From Pedobacter africanus (GTDB lineage Bacteria; Bacteroidota; Bacteroidia; Sphingobacteriales; Sphingobacteriaceae), in the NCBI RefSeq assembly GCF_900176535.1, contig NZ_FWXT01000001.1, forward strand, positions 3,348,001 to 3,412,000: 64,000 nt of DNA. The letters run 5' to 3'. Positions 8,865-16,597 of this stretch are shown here, in pieces (positions within the stretch are counted from its first letter, which is position 1; every line of letters begins with the position of its first letter). A model generated the notes under the pieces. It saw only the letters and a list, made by a program, of their open reading frames with translations. It was not told the origin of the DNA and searched no databases. The translations under genes were made by a program, and so were the position numbers.

Positions 8865-9572
8865 ATGAAGGGTTCGAAGATATTGCTGATTGAGGATACA
8901 CCGGATCTGGTGTCTGTCATTTTAAGAGGGCTTAGCGAAGAAGAGGTAGAAGTCAGTGTGGCTGCAGATGGGGTGACAGGTCTTGAGATGGCCTTTAAAT
9001 ATGATTTCGACCTGATTGTACTGGATATTATGTTACCCGTTATGAATGGGATCCAGGTCTGTAAAGAGGTTAGAAAACGCAACGCAGAGATCGCTATTTT
9101 GATGCTTACAGCACTGGGCAGCACGGAAAATATTGTTACAGGCCTGGAAAGCGGGGCCGACGACTATCTCGTTAAACCATTTAAGCTTGAAGAGCTGGTC
9201 GCCCGTATGCGGACCCTGATCCGACGGAGCCGTAAGCAAATTACCTTTACAGACCGGATAAGTATAGCCGATCTTGAGATCAATACGGCTTCTAAAATGA
9301 TCACCAAAGCGAACCAGCCGGTAAACCTCACTGCCACAGAGTACCGTTTGCTCGAATACCTGCTCAAAAATCAGAATAAAGTGCTTTCGCGAATTCAAAT
9401 CCTCGAAAATGTCTGGGATATCGATTTCAATATGGGAACCAACGTAGTGGATGTTTACATCAACTATTTGCGAAAAAAAATTGATAATGATAAGGGCCCC
9501 AAACTCATTCATACTGTTTTTGGGATGGGCTACATCTTAAAAGAAGAAATGCCAAATGAAATTTCAAAATAA
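8865..9572 (+). CDS. OmpR-family response regulator
   Basis: This is a 235-residue DNA-binding response regulator. The receiver domain (about residues 5-118) has the phosphorylation site Asp54 in DLIVLDIMLPVMNG, acidic residues at Glu10-Asp11, and the conserved Lys104 in DYLVKPF. The C-terminal half is a winged-helix OmpR/PhoB domain (about 140-230) with NLTATEYRLLEYLLKN and VVDVYINYLRKKID. I took the ATG at 8865; an upstream in-frame TTG adds seven unconserved residues. It overlaps the histidine kinase gene by 17 bases, so the pair is translationally coupled. A likely target is the Usp/bestrophin operon just downstream, where OmpR-type phased half-sites occur. Confidence 0.94.
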   Translation: MKGSKILLIEDTPDLVSVILRGLSEEEVEVSVAADGVTGLEMAFKYDFDLIVLDIMLPVMNGIQVCKEVRKRNAEIAILMLTALGSTENIVTGLESGADDYLVKPFKLEELVARMRTLIRRSRKQITFTDRISIADLEINTASKMITKANQPVNLTATEYRLLEYLLKNQNKVLSRIQILENVWDIDFNMGTNVVDVYINYLRKKIDNDKGPKLIHTVFGMGYILKEEMPNEISK

Positions 9573-10935
9573 GCTCACCCTCTTATTTTTTTTCATTGGC
9601 ACGATCGGACTCATCTTTTTCCATGCCGCCATCTTTTATTTTGTGTCCGATTTTAACTTTGAAGATTTCTTTAAGCGCCTGCAGGCCAGGGCCAGACTTG
9701 CAGCAGAAATCAATATCAATCCCAATGGGAAGTCGGCAGTAACCCAGGAAATGCGTAACCGCTACCTGGAAAAGATGGAAGATGAACAGGATTTCATCAT
9801 CAAGGTAGATACGCTAAAGCGCATGCAGTTCGAAAGGCCCATCAACCTTCCCGAAAATTTTTATAAAACCATTGTTTCCAAAGGGAATGCCCGCTACAAT
9901 AAAGACAATCGATTCTATTACGGGCAATTGTTCGGAACCAAAAGCGGCAACTATATCGTAGTAGTGGCGGCTTCCGATCCATCAGGCTTTCATGAGCTGG
10001 AAACGCTTAGGAAGGTTCTGCTTCTGGTCTTTGCAGTCGCTGTGCTCCTCACTTACATTGCCGGCCGCGTATTTTCGCATTATTCAGTAATGCCGCTACG
10101 CAACCTGATCCGCAACGTGCAAAATATCTCCGCAAATAACCTTCACCTCCGGCTGGAAGAGCTTAAAGGAAATGACGAAATGGCTGAACTTGTGCTTACC
10201 TTTAACAATATGCTTAATCGGCTCGAGACCGCCTTTTCTACCCAGAATAATTTTGTCAGTAATGCCTCTCATGAGTTAAAAACCCCACTGGCAATCATCA
10301 TTGCAGAAATACAAATTATGCTGGCGCAGCAAAAAATGGCGCCTGATACTGAAGCCTCTGCAAGGGTAATCCTGTCACATGCCGAGAAATTAGGCCACAT
10401 CATCACCAGTTTACTTGGCCTTGCCCAGACCGGCTTTGACGGGAAAAAACAAAACTGGCAGAAGATCCGTATCGATGAACTCATCATGACCGTTGCAGAC
10501 TCTGTAAAAAAAATAGATCCTGAAAGTATCATTCAGATCGACTTTTCTTCGCTCCCTGCCGATGAAAGCGAACTTTATACGGAGGGAAATGTCAATCTGC
10601 TGCAACTGGCACTAAGTAACATTCTGGGCAATGCCTGTAAATATTCCAACAATCAGCCAGTCGAAATTAAACTAAGGTTTGAGAACAGGCGCATTGTGAT
10701 TGCGATAACCGATCATGGGATAGGAATACCCGAAAATGAACAACAGCATATTTTTGAGCCTTTTTTTAGGGCATCTAATACCAGCGATTTTGAAGGGCAT
10801 GGAATAGGCCTTCCACTTACACTCAACATCATCCGCTTGCATAAGGGCACCATAGGCATACGCTCAGAAGAGCAGATCGGTACCGAAATAAAGATTATTT
10901 TACCTGTTTCTAATGAAATTCTAATAAGTAGTTAG
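9556..10935 (+). CDS. Membrane sensor histidine kinase, cognate of the preceding regulator
   Basis: This 459-residue kinase has a first membrane segment at about residues 8-30 and a periplasmic sensor region of about 120 residues with no recognised domain. A second membrane segment lies near 152-172, followed by a HAMP linker (SVMPLRNLIRNVQNIS). The HisKA helix carries the phospho-accepting His239 in FVSNASHELKTPL. The HATPase domain shows the N box NILGNACKYS, the G1 box DHGIGIP, an F box EPFFRAS and the G2 box GHGIGLPL. The signal sensed is unknown. The 3' end of the coding sequence overlaps the first pair of operator-like repeats described separately. Confidence 0.94.
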   Translation: MKFQNKLTLLFFFIGTIGLIFFHAAIFYFVSDFNFEDFFKRLQARARLAAEININPNGKSAVTQEMRNRYLEKMEDEQDFIIKVDTLKRMQFERPINLPENFYKTIVSKGNARYNKDNRFYYGQLFGTKSGNYIVVVAASDPSGFHELETLRKVLLLVFAVAVLLTYIAGRVFSHYSVMPLRNLIRNVQNISANNLHLRLEELKGNDEMAELVLTFNNMLNRLETAFSTQNNFVSNASHELKTPLAIIIAEIQIMLAQQKMAPDTEASARVILSHAEKLGHIITSLLGLAQTGFDGKKQNWQKIRIDELIMTVADSVKKIDPESIIQIDFSSLPADESELYTEGNVNLLQLALSNILGNACKYSNNQPVEIKLRFENRRIVIAITDHGIGIPENEQQHIFEPFFRASNTSDFEGHGIGLPLTLNIIRLHKGTIGIRSEEQIGTEIKIILPVSNEILISS

Positions 10936-10990
10936 TTTTAAGGCCTCAATTTCTAATGAAATTCTAACCAGGTTCTTATCAGCGCTTAAT
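10907..10990 (+). promoter_or_regulatory. Array of 11-bp-phased TTCTAAT half-sites, probable response-regulator operator
   Basis: The 18-base sequence TTTCTAATGAAATTCTAA occurs twice, at 10907-10924 and 10950-10967. Each copy contains two TTCTAA half-sites whose starts are 11 bases apart (10908/10919 and 10951/10962). The second set continues in phase with TTCTTAT at 10973 and a weaker GCTTAAT at 10984. Direct half-sites one helical turn apart are typical for OmpR/PhoB regulators. The array ends 10 bases before a near-consensus -7 box (TAATATTG, 11001-11008) in front of the Usp-like gene. The assignment to the adjacent regulator is inferred. Confidence 0.6.
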
Positions 10991-11049
10991 AACTGTGGGA
11001 TAATATTGTATCAATAAATAATTGATCATTAACCCTTTAATACAAAGTT

Positions 11050-11532
11050 ATGAAAACTATCCTGATTCCAACCGATTTTAATGCCTCAGCCTTAAATTGT
11101 ATACCCAACCTCTGCGCCGGAATCGACGAAAAGGAGTTGAATATTATTTTCGTTCATTTGTTCAGGTTATCAGATTCGGTTGCGGACCTGCTGATGCTCT
11201 CCAGAAGATCAAAAGAATTTGAATATATAGGTGATGATTTTCACCAGGGATGCCGGGAGTTGAAATCAGCTTTTCCCGTTATTAAGTCTGTAAGGATCGA
11301 ATTTTTCTACGGCAGTACGCTGAGGATGTTCAAAAACTTCCTGGATGCGCAGGCGGTAGATGGTATCCTGCACCCCGATTTCTGGAACTGTGAAAAACTG
11401 AACAAAAATAGCATCAACCCTTCTGACCTGATTGCAAAATCAGGTCTGCCAGCAGTTACCATTTTAAAAAAACACGAAAAAATAAGTCCGGAAACTACTC
11501 CCGTATTGGAAGAGGAACTTATGGTAGTCTAA
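11050..11532 (+). CDS. Universal-stress-protein-like protein
   Basis: This is a 160-residue cytoplasmic protein. Its first strand and helix, MKTILIPTDFNASALNCIPNL, match the start of UspA-type alpha/beta domains. A late segment, DLIAKSGLPAVTILKK, matches the family's last strand. The glycine-rich nucleotide-binding loop found in ATP-binding Usp proteins is not obvious, so it may belong to the non-ATP-binding type. It is followed after 25 bases by a bestrophin gene and preceded by the operator array and a near-consensus -7 box, so it probably heads a two-gene operon under the neighbouring two-component system. The molecular role is unknown. Confidence 0.65.
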   Translation: MKTILIPTDFNASALNCIPNLCAGIDEKELNIIFVHLFRLSDSVADLLMLSRRSKEFEYIGDDFHQGCRELKSAFPVIKSVRIEFFYGSTLRMFKNFLDAQAVDGILHPDFWNCEKLNKNSINPSDLIAKSGLPAVTILKKHEKISPETTPVLEEELMVV

Positions 11533-11557
11533 TCGATCATCTTTAAGAATCTGCATT

Positions 11558-12487
11558 ATGCTGTTAAAAGAAAACATTCCCGCTAAATATATTTTCGGTA
11601 AAATAGGAAAGGAAATGATGACGGTAGCCTTGTATGCTACACTGATTACAGTACTGTATAACAATTTTCATGTCACCAGGATTTCCATTCCTATCGCGGT
11701 ACCCACCATCCTGGGTACAGTTATCTCCTTATTACTGGCTTTCAAGTCTAACCAGGCCTACGATCGATGGTGGGAGGCGCGTACCATCTGGGGCGCTATT
11801 GTGAACGATTCCAGGTCGCTGACCCGCCAATTGCTCACTTTTGTTGACAACCCCTATGCGGCCGACGATGAAAAGGCTTTTTGCGAACGCCTGGCAAAGC
11901 GGCAAATTGCCTGGTGCCATGCCCTTAGCAAACATTTACGAAAACAAAACCCACTGGAGGGATTGTCACGGCTAATCAGTGCCGATGACCTGCAATACCT
12001 GAAAAATTATGCCAACGTTCCCCTGGCACTACTGGAATTGCAGGGAAACGATCTTCGTAATGCCTTAAAGTTAGGTTGGATCAACGAATACCAGCAGGTA
12101 CAAATGGATAAGACGCTTAGCAATTTTTCAAACCAGATGGGCGGTTGTGAGCGGATCAAGAATACCGTCTTTCCGGTAACTTACAGCGTTTACATCCACT
12201 TTTCTATCATTCTTTTCGTCATGTTGTTGCCTTTCGGGCTCATAGAAGTTTTTGCTTACGCTACTATTCCATTGGTAATCGCTATTGCCTGTTCATTCTT
12301 TCTTATCGAAAAGATGTCCATTCACCTCCAGGATCCTTTTGAGAACAAGCCAACAGATACACCTACAACAACCATCTGTACTACAATTGAACGCGATATT
12401 AAGCAAATGCTGAAAGAGAACTACAGGCAGGAAGAAAAGCTGGCTTCCTATAGTCCAGGCAAAGCTAAAATGTATTATATACTTTAA
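11558..12487 (+). CDS. Bestrophin-family membrane channel protein
   Basis: This is a 309-residue inner-membrane protein of the bacterial bestrophin family (UPF0187/YneE type), whose members form pentameric ion channels. Hydrophobic segments lie at about residues 21-36, 45-62 and 215-250. The family signature FKSNQAYDRWWEARTIWGAI spans residues 62-81 and is followed by NDSRSLTRQ. The C-terminal segment DPFENKPTDTP is also typical of the family. It sits directly after the Usp-like gene and appears to be co-transcribed. Whether it conducts cations or anions cannot be read from the sequence. Confidence 0.9.
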   Translation: MLLKENIPAKYIFGKIGKEMMTVALYATLITVLYNNFHVTRISIPIAVPTILGTVISLLLAFKSNQAYDRWWEARTIWGAIVNDSRSLTRQLLTFVDNPYAADDEKAFCERLAKRQIAWCHALSKHLRKQNPLEGLSRLISADDLQYLKNYANVPLALLELQGNDLRNALKLGWINEYQQVQMDKTLSNFSNQMGGCERIKNTVFPVTYSVYIHFSIILFVMLLPFGLIEVFAYATIPLVIAIACSFFLIEKMSIHLQDPFENKPTDTPTTTICTTIERDIKQMLKENYRQEEKLASYSPGKAKMYYIL

Positions 12488-12544
12488 CACGGCATTGCCA
12501 GGTCATCATCGAAAGGTAAAAAAGCCCTGCCGGCCGCTTAATAC

Positions 12545-12575
12545 TTTGATGCTAGCCAGAAGTGCTGTACCTTTG
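12545..12575 (+). promoter_or_regulatory. Promoter of the bacilliredoxin gene
   Basis: TTTG (12545-12548) is followed after 19 bases by TACCTTTG (12568-12575), an exact Bacteroidota -33/-7 pair. It lies about 35 bases before the ATG at 12611. Confidence 0.65.
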
Positions 12576-12610
12576 TAAGGTAAAACAGAAATCAAAAAAA
12601 GCATAAAGAT

Positions 12611-13021
12611 ATGTATCCAGAATATTTAGTTGAACCAATGCGTGCAGAACTTACCAAAGTAGGTTTTGAAGAATTGAAAACAGCAGAAGAGGTAGATCAG
12701 GCACTTGCTGGCGAAGGCACGGTGTTCGTGGTTGTAAACTCAGTGTGCGGTTGTGCTGCAGCTAACGCACGTCCGGCAGCAAGACTGGCTGCTGCTAACG
12801 AAAAACACCCTGATAAACTGGTGACCGTTTTTGCTGGCATGGAAAAAGAAGCAGTGGACAGGGCCAGAGGTTATATGATGCCTTTCCCTCCATCTTCGCC
12901 TTCCATGGCATTATTTAAAGATGGAAAACTGGTACACATGATCGAGCGTCACCAGATCGAAGGGCGTCCGGCACAAATGATTGCCGATAGTTTAATCGGT
13001 GCATTTGACCAGTACTGCTAA
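12611..13021 (+). CDS. BrxA/BrxB-family bacilliredoxin
   Basis: This is a 136-residue thioredoxin-fold protein of the YphP/YqiW (BrxA/BrxB, DUF1094) family. In Bacillus these remove bacillithiol from mixed disulphides on proteins. The diagnostic redox motif Cys-Gly-Cys is at residues 46-48 in VNSVCGCAAANARP. The segment YMMPFPPSSPSMALFKDG and the ending FDQYC are characteristic of the family. The length matches the family. It has its own promoter and terminator, so it is a single-gene transcript. Whether this organism makes bacillithiol cannot be told from this window. Confidence 0.93.
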   Translation: MYPEYLVEPMRAELTKVGFEELKTAEEVDQALAGEGTVFVVVNSVCGCAAANARPAARLAAANEKHPDKLVTVFAGMEKEAVDRARGYMMPFPPSSPSMALFKDGKLVHMIERHQIEGRPAQMIADSLIGAFDQYC

Positions 13022-13041
13022 ACAAAAGGCCGAAAAAAAAT

Positions 13042-13077
13042 AAAAAGACTGCAATGAATTCAATTGCGGTCTTTTTT
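13042..13077 (+). terminator. Intrinsic terminator of the bacilliredoxin gene
   Basis: The stem AAAAAGACTGCAAT pairs with ATTGCGGTCTTTTT (one G-T wobble) and is followed by a T-run. It begins 20 bases after the stop codon. Confidence 0.8.
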
Positions 13078-13107
13078 ATGTCCTATACTTTAAGCATCAT
13101 GCTATAG

Positions 13108-13151
13108 AAAAAGTATGCGTTCTCTGAGCAGGCAGAGTATGCTTACTTTTT
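13108..13151 (-). terminator. Probable terminator of the folP-cdaA unit
   Basis: An inverted repeat of AAAAAGTATGC and GCTTACTTTTT (one mismatch) surrounds an inner CTCTG/CAGAG stem. On the minus strand it ends in a T-run and lies 13 bases after the cdaA stop. It could also act as a second terminator on the plus strand. Confidence 0.5.
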
Positions 13152-13163
13152 CCCTCAAAAAAA

Positions 13164-13955
13164 TTAATAATCTTTATTCAGCAGCTTCTCCAGCTCCCCA
13201 AAAGAAACATTCATCCTTACCCGGCCCTGCTTGGCATAGGCTATTTCACCTGTTTCCTCAGAAATGATTACCGCAACCGCGTCCGTAGTTTCCGAAACAC
13301 CAATACCAGCCCTGTGGCGCAAACCAAACTGAGGCGGTAGCTTATCATTATCCGTTAAAGGCAAAATACAGCTCGCACTTTTGATCTTGTTCTCCGCAAT
13401 TACCACTGCGCCGTCGTGCAATGGACTATACTTCTGGAAGATGCTCTCCAGCAAACGCTTGGAGATCTTGGAATCTATCATTTCACAGCTGTTGGCAAAC
13501 AGCTGGTCGTCGTAAAATTTAACAAATACAATCAAGGCCCCGGTCCTGGACTTTTTCATGCTCTTACAGGCATCGATAATAGGCTTTATGCGGATCAGGT
13601 TGTTCTGCTCAATGTTCTTGCTGCCAAACAGGTAACCCCACCAGGCCTTGTTCTGCTGCAAAAAGGTATTCTTGCCAATCAATAGTAAGAAACGCCGGAT
13701 CTCCGGCTGGAAGATCACGATCAGTGCAATGATGCCCACACTCATGAACTGGTTGATGATGGTCGACAGCAGGCGCATATGCAATGCATCCACCACCCAG
13801 TAAATGATGAGGATAATGAGCATCCCCAGCAGCAGGTTTACTGCAAGCGTATTTTTAATCAGGTTGTAAATATAATAGATCAGGAGTGCAACAAAAATAA
13901 TGTCTGCCACATCTGTAAAAGATACCCTAAGGAAATCAAAATCAAAGCCTTTCAT
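13164..13955 (-). CDS. cdaA: Diadenylate cyclase, CdaA type
   Basis: This enzyme makes cyclic di-AMP from two ATP at the inner membrane. The 263-residue protein has three N-terminal membrane segments (about 12-31, 36-55 and 68-83), then VIFQPEIRRFL as in all CdaA proteins, then the DAC domain. The catalytic DGA motif is at residues 181-183 (PLHDGAVVI), and the RHR motif is at 213-215 in GLRHRAGIGVSE. I chose the ATG at 13955 because longer in-frame starts would run back into folP. It begins 10 bases after folP, an arrangement common in Bacteroidota, and no YbbR-like partner is adjacent. Confidence 0.95.
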   Translation of the reverse strand: MKGFDFDFLRVSFTDVADIIFVALLIYYIYNLIKNTLAVNLLLGMLIILIIYWVVDALHMRLLSTIINQFMSVGIIALIVIFQPEIRRFLLLIGKNTFLQQNKAWWGYLFGSKNIEQNNLIRIKPIIDACKSMKKSRTGALIVFVKFYDDQLFANSCEMIDSKISKRLLESIFQKYSPLHDGAVVIAENKIKSASCILPLTDNDKLPPQFGLRHRAGIGVSETTDAVAVIISEETGEIAYAKQGRVRMNVSFGELEKLLNKDY

Positions 13956-13965
13956 TGATGCCAAG

Positions 13966-14829
13966 TTAGGAATTTTTTTGCTGCGTTTTCCGGAATAAAG
14001 CAATGCACTCTGCTGCCGCCCTTACATCATGGACCCTTAGAATGTTTGCCCCTTTCATCAGGGCAATGGTATTGAGGGCGGTCGTGCCGTTTAAAGCATC
14101 TTCAGGTCCGCCGCCTAAAAATTTATAGATCATAGACTTTCTGGACAGGCCAGTCAATACCGGCAGTTCAAAAATATCCAGGTCATGCAGCTGCCGCAGC
14201 AGTTCATAATTCTGGTCGAGCGTTTTTGCAAAGCCGAAGCCAGGGTCAAGGATAATGTCCTTCAGCCCAAGTTTTTTTAATATATAAAGCTTTTTCGAAA
14301 AATAAGAGACAATCTCCACCATCATATCCTGGTAATTCGTCTGTTGCTGCATGGTTTGTGGTGTACCCCTCATGTGCATCATGATGTACGGAACATTTAA
14401 GCCAGCTACAGTTTCAAACATTGCTTCATCCATTTCGCCAGCCGAAATGTCGTTGATCATGTGCGCACCCGCCTCTACAGCAGCCCTGGCAACGCCAGCC
14501 CTGAAAGTATCGATGGAAAGCAGGATATCCGGAAAATCTCTGCTGATGGCCCCGACGGCTTTAACTATCTTTTCGGTTTCCTCCTCTGTACTTACATCTG
14601 CCGCGCCAGGCCTCGAAGAATAGGCGCCGATGTCGATAAACATTCCGCCTTCTTCGATGATTTCAGCAGCACGTATTAATGCCAGGTCAACTGTATCCAT
14701 ACGGCTTTTGCTGTAAAAAGAATCCGAAGTCAGGTTCAGTATACCCATAACAGCCGGAACAACCAGGTCAACCAGTCTGCCTTTTACGTTTAATGTTGTC
14801 TTTCGGTTTAAAAATGTATCTTTAGCCAT
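13966..14829 (-). CDS. folP: Dihydropteroate synthase
   Basis: DHPS joins 6-hydroxymethyl-7,8-dihydropterin pyrophosphate to p-aminobenzoate in folate synthesis and is the target of sulphonamides. The 287-residue TIM barrel has the expected motifs in order: VMGILNLTSDSFY near residue 30, FIDIGAYSSRPGA, LLSIDTFRAGVARAAVEAGA, MINDISAG, MMHMRGTPQTMQ, IILDPGFGFAKTLDQNYELL, LTGLSRKSMI, and the C-terminal RVHDV with the pterin-phosphate-binding His. The gene is divergent from the DUF1599 gene and is followed by cdaA. A perfect -7 box lies about ten bases upstream of its ATG. Confidence 0.97.
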   Translation of the reverse strand: MAKDTFLNRKTTLNVKGRLVDLVVPAVMGILNLTSDSFYSKSRMDTVDLALIRAAEIIEEGGMFIDIGAYSSRPGAADVSTEEETEKIVKAVGAISRDFPDILLSIDTFRAGVARAAVEAGAHMINDISAGEMDEAMFETVAGLNVPYIMMHMRGTPQTMQQQTNYQDMMVEIVSYFSKKLYILKKLGLKDIILDPGFGFAKTLDQNYELLRQLHDLDIFELPVLTGLSRKSMIYKFLGGGPEDALNGTTALNTIALMKGANILRVHDVRAAAECIALFRKTQQKNS

Positions 14830-14839
14830 TGTTTCAATG

Positions 14840-14847
14840 CAAACTTA
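14840..14847 (-). promoter_or_regulatory. Putative -7 promoter box of folP
   Basis: The minus strand reads TAAGTTTG, an exact TAnnTTTG match. It would give a leader of only about 7 bases. The -33 position holds TTTC rather than TTTG. Confidence 0.45.
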
Positions 14848-14901
14848 GGCAAAAAAATGTTTGGCTATTGAAACAGCTTTAAACTAAATATTTTAATTGT
14901 T

Positions 14902-15444
14902 TTGGCAGCAAATACAGCTCAGGAATTCGACTCGGTTATAGCGGTATGCAGATCGCTTTTTTTAAAGAAAACAAAAGATTATGGAACCGCATGGCGCATT
15001 TTGAGGCCGGCTTCTATTACCGATCAGATCTTTATCAAGGCACAGCGCATCCGCACCCTCGAAGAGAAAAAAATCTCTAAAGTAGGGGAAGACATCAGCT
15101 CAGAATATATCGGTATCATCAATTATTGTATCATCGCCATGATGCAGCTGGAACTGGATGAAAATGACCCCATGGAACTGGATGTTCAGGCTGTAGAATC
15201 CGTATACGATCAGAAGGTACAGGAAACCAAAGAACTCATGTTCAATAAGAACCACGATTACGGCGAGGCCTGGAGGGATATGCGTATCAGTTCTTTGACC
15301 GACCTCATCCTGATGAAAATACTGCGGGTGAAGCAGATTGAAGACAACCAGGGCCAGACCCTGGCTTCCGAAGGCGTAAATGCCAACTACCAGGACATGT
15401 TAAATTATTCCGTTTTTGCACTAATTAAATTGGGGGTACAGTAA
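14902..15444 (+). CDS. DUF1599 domain protein (two tandem repeats)
   Basis: This is a 180-residue protein made of two copies of the DUF1599 unit. The first (about residues 8-80) contains KTKDYGTAWRILRPASITDQ and ends INYCIIAMMQLEL. The second (about 93-180) contains KNHDYGEAWRDMRISSLTDL and ends LNYSVFALIKLGV. The function of the family is unknown. No ATG is available before the first repeat, so the start is most likely the TTG at 14902. It is the first gene of a plus-strand operon; its stop codon overlaps the ATG of the next gene by one base (TAATG), which implies translational coupling. Confidence 0.85.
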   Translation: MAANTAQEFDSVIAVCRSLFLKKTKDYGTAWRILRPASITDQIFIKAQRIRTLEEKKISKVGEDISSEYIGIINYCIIAMMQLELDENDPMELDVQAVESVYDQKVQETKELMFNKNHDYGEAWRDMRISSLTDLILMKILRVKQIEDNQGQTLASEGVNANYQDMLNYSVFALIKLGVQ

Positions 15445-16595
15445 TGAGGAAGATTGCCACAAACTTTTCAAGGATATTTGTAGGTGTCCTTTTCATATTT
15501 TCAGGATTGATCAAAGCCAATGACCCGCTGGGTTTCGGCTATAAATTGCAGGAGTATTTTGATGTATTCCACATGTCCTTCCTCGGGGGCATGGCTACCG
15601 GAATCGCGATATTGTTATGTGTACTGGAAATCGTACTGGGTGCATTGTTGTTGTTTGGCTTCTGGAGTAAAAAGGTAACAGGCGGGCTGCTGGCCATCAT
15701 TGTCTTTTTCACATTTCTCACCTTTGTATCTGCCGCTTTCAAGGTGGTTACTTCCTGCGGCTGTTTTGGCGACGCCATACCACTTACACCATGGCAGTCC
15801 TTTTCAAAGGACCTGGTACTGCTGGTGCTGATTATTTATCTGTTCATCAACAGGGCTAGCATTAAGCCCGTTACCAACAATTCAAAAGTACAGCAAGGCC
15901 TGTTTGCCCTGGTAACACTGGCATCCCTGGGCTTTGGCATCTTCACTTACAGCACCCTGCCTGTGCTGGATTTCCTGCCTTATAAAGTAGGGGCAAACCT
16001 GCCTCAGCTCATGAAGATCCCCGAAGGTGCCAAAGGCGATGAGTATGCCATCATGTATAAAATGAGCAACAAAAAGACCGGCGAAAAAAAGGTAATGAGC
16101 GATAAGGATTACCTGAAAACCGAGATCTGGAAAGATGAAAACTGGGAGATCGTAGGTAATCCCGATAAAGTGCTGGTAAAAAAGGGTTATGAGCCTAAGA
16201 TCAAAGACCTGGTTATCAATGATGCTTCAGGCACAGACTATACCAAAGAACTGATAGAGAACCCTTTCTATAACCTCATCATTGTGGCTTATAACCTGGA
16301 TGAAACCAATGAAAACGCAGTGGCCAAACTCAATGCCCTGGCGCTTAATGCTGCCCAGCAGTACAACATCAGAACGGTACTGCTTACCTCCAGCTCGGCG
16401 CAGCGTGCAGATGCCTTCAGCAAAAACATGAAACTCTTTGCGGAAGTCTTTTATGCTGATGCTGTACCACTGAAAAGTATGGTGAGATCGAGTCCGGGCG
16501 TATTGCTGCTGAAAAATGGGGTAGTGGTCAACAAATGGCACTACCATACCGTTCCTTCATTCGATAAGCTGTCCGAAGAATATTTCAGTAAATAA
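15444..16595 (+). CDS. BT_3928-type membrane protein (DoxX/MauE-like with C-terminal soluble domain)
   Basis: This is a 383-residue inner-membrane protein. The N-terminal half is a four-helix DoxX/MauE-like module (about residues 8-175), with SGLIKANDPLGFGYKLQEYF after the first helix and a conserved SCGCFGD motif (Cys105, Cys107), as in MauE-like proteins that support disulphide chemistry. The C-terminal part (about 250-383) reads as a thioredoxin-like alpha/beta fold but lacks a CxxC motif. This domain order is characteristic of the Bacteroidota BT_3928 family, whose function is not established. Coupling to DUF1599 and the downstream permease gene suggests one transcript. Confidence 0.85.
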   Translation: MRKIATNFSRIFVGVLFIFSGLIKANDPLGFGYKLQEYFDVFHMSFLGGMATGIAILLCVLEIVLGALLLFGFWSKKVTGGLLAIIVFFTFLTFVSAAFKVVTSCGCFGDAIPLTPWQSFSKDLVLLVLIIYLFINRASIKPVTNNSKVQQGLFALVTLASLGFGIFTYSTLPVLDFLPYKVGANLPQLMKIPEGAKGDEYAIMYKMSNKKTGEKKVMSDKDYLKTEIWKDENWEIVGNPDKVLVKKGYEPKIKDLVINDASGTDYTKELIENPFYNLIIVAYNLDETNENAVAKLNALALNAAQQYNIRTVLLTSSSAQRADAFSKNMKLFAEVFYADAVPLKSMVRSSPGVLLLKNGVVVNKWHYHTVPSFDKLSEEYFSK

Positions 16596-16597
16596 AG

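Noticed and set aside
13956..14003. Longer cdaA start
   Set aside because: It would add 16 residues overlapping folP. The ATG at 13955 gives the normal CdaA N-terminus.
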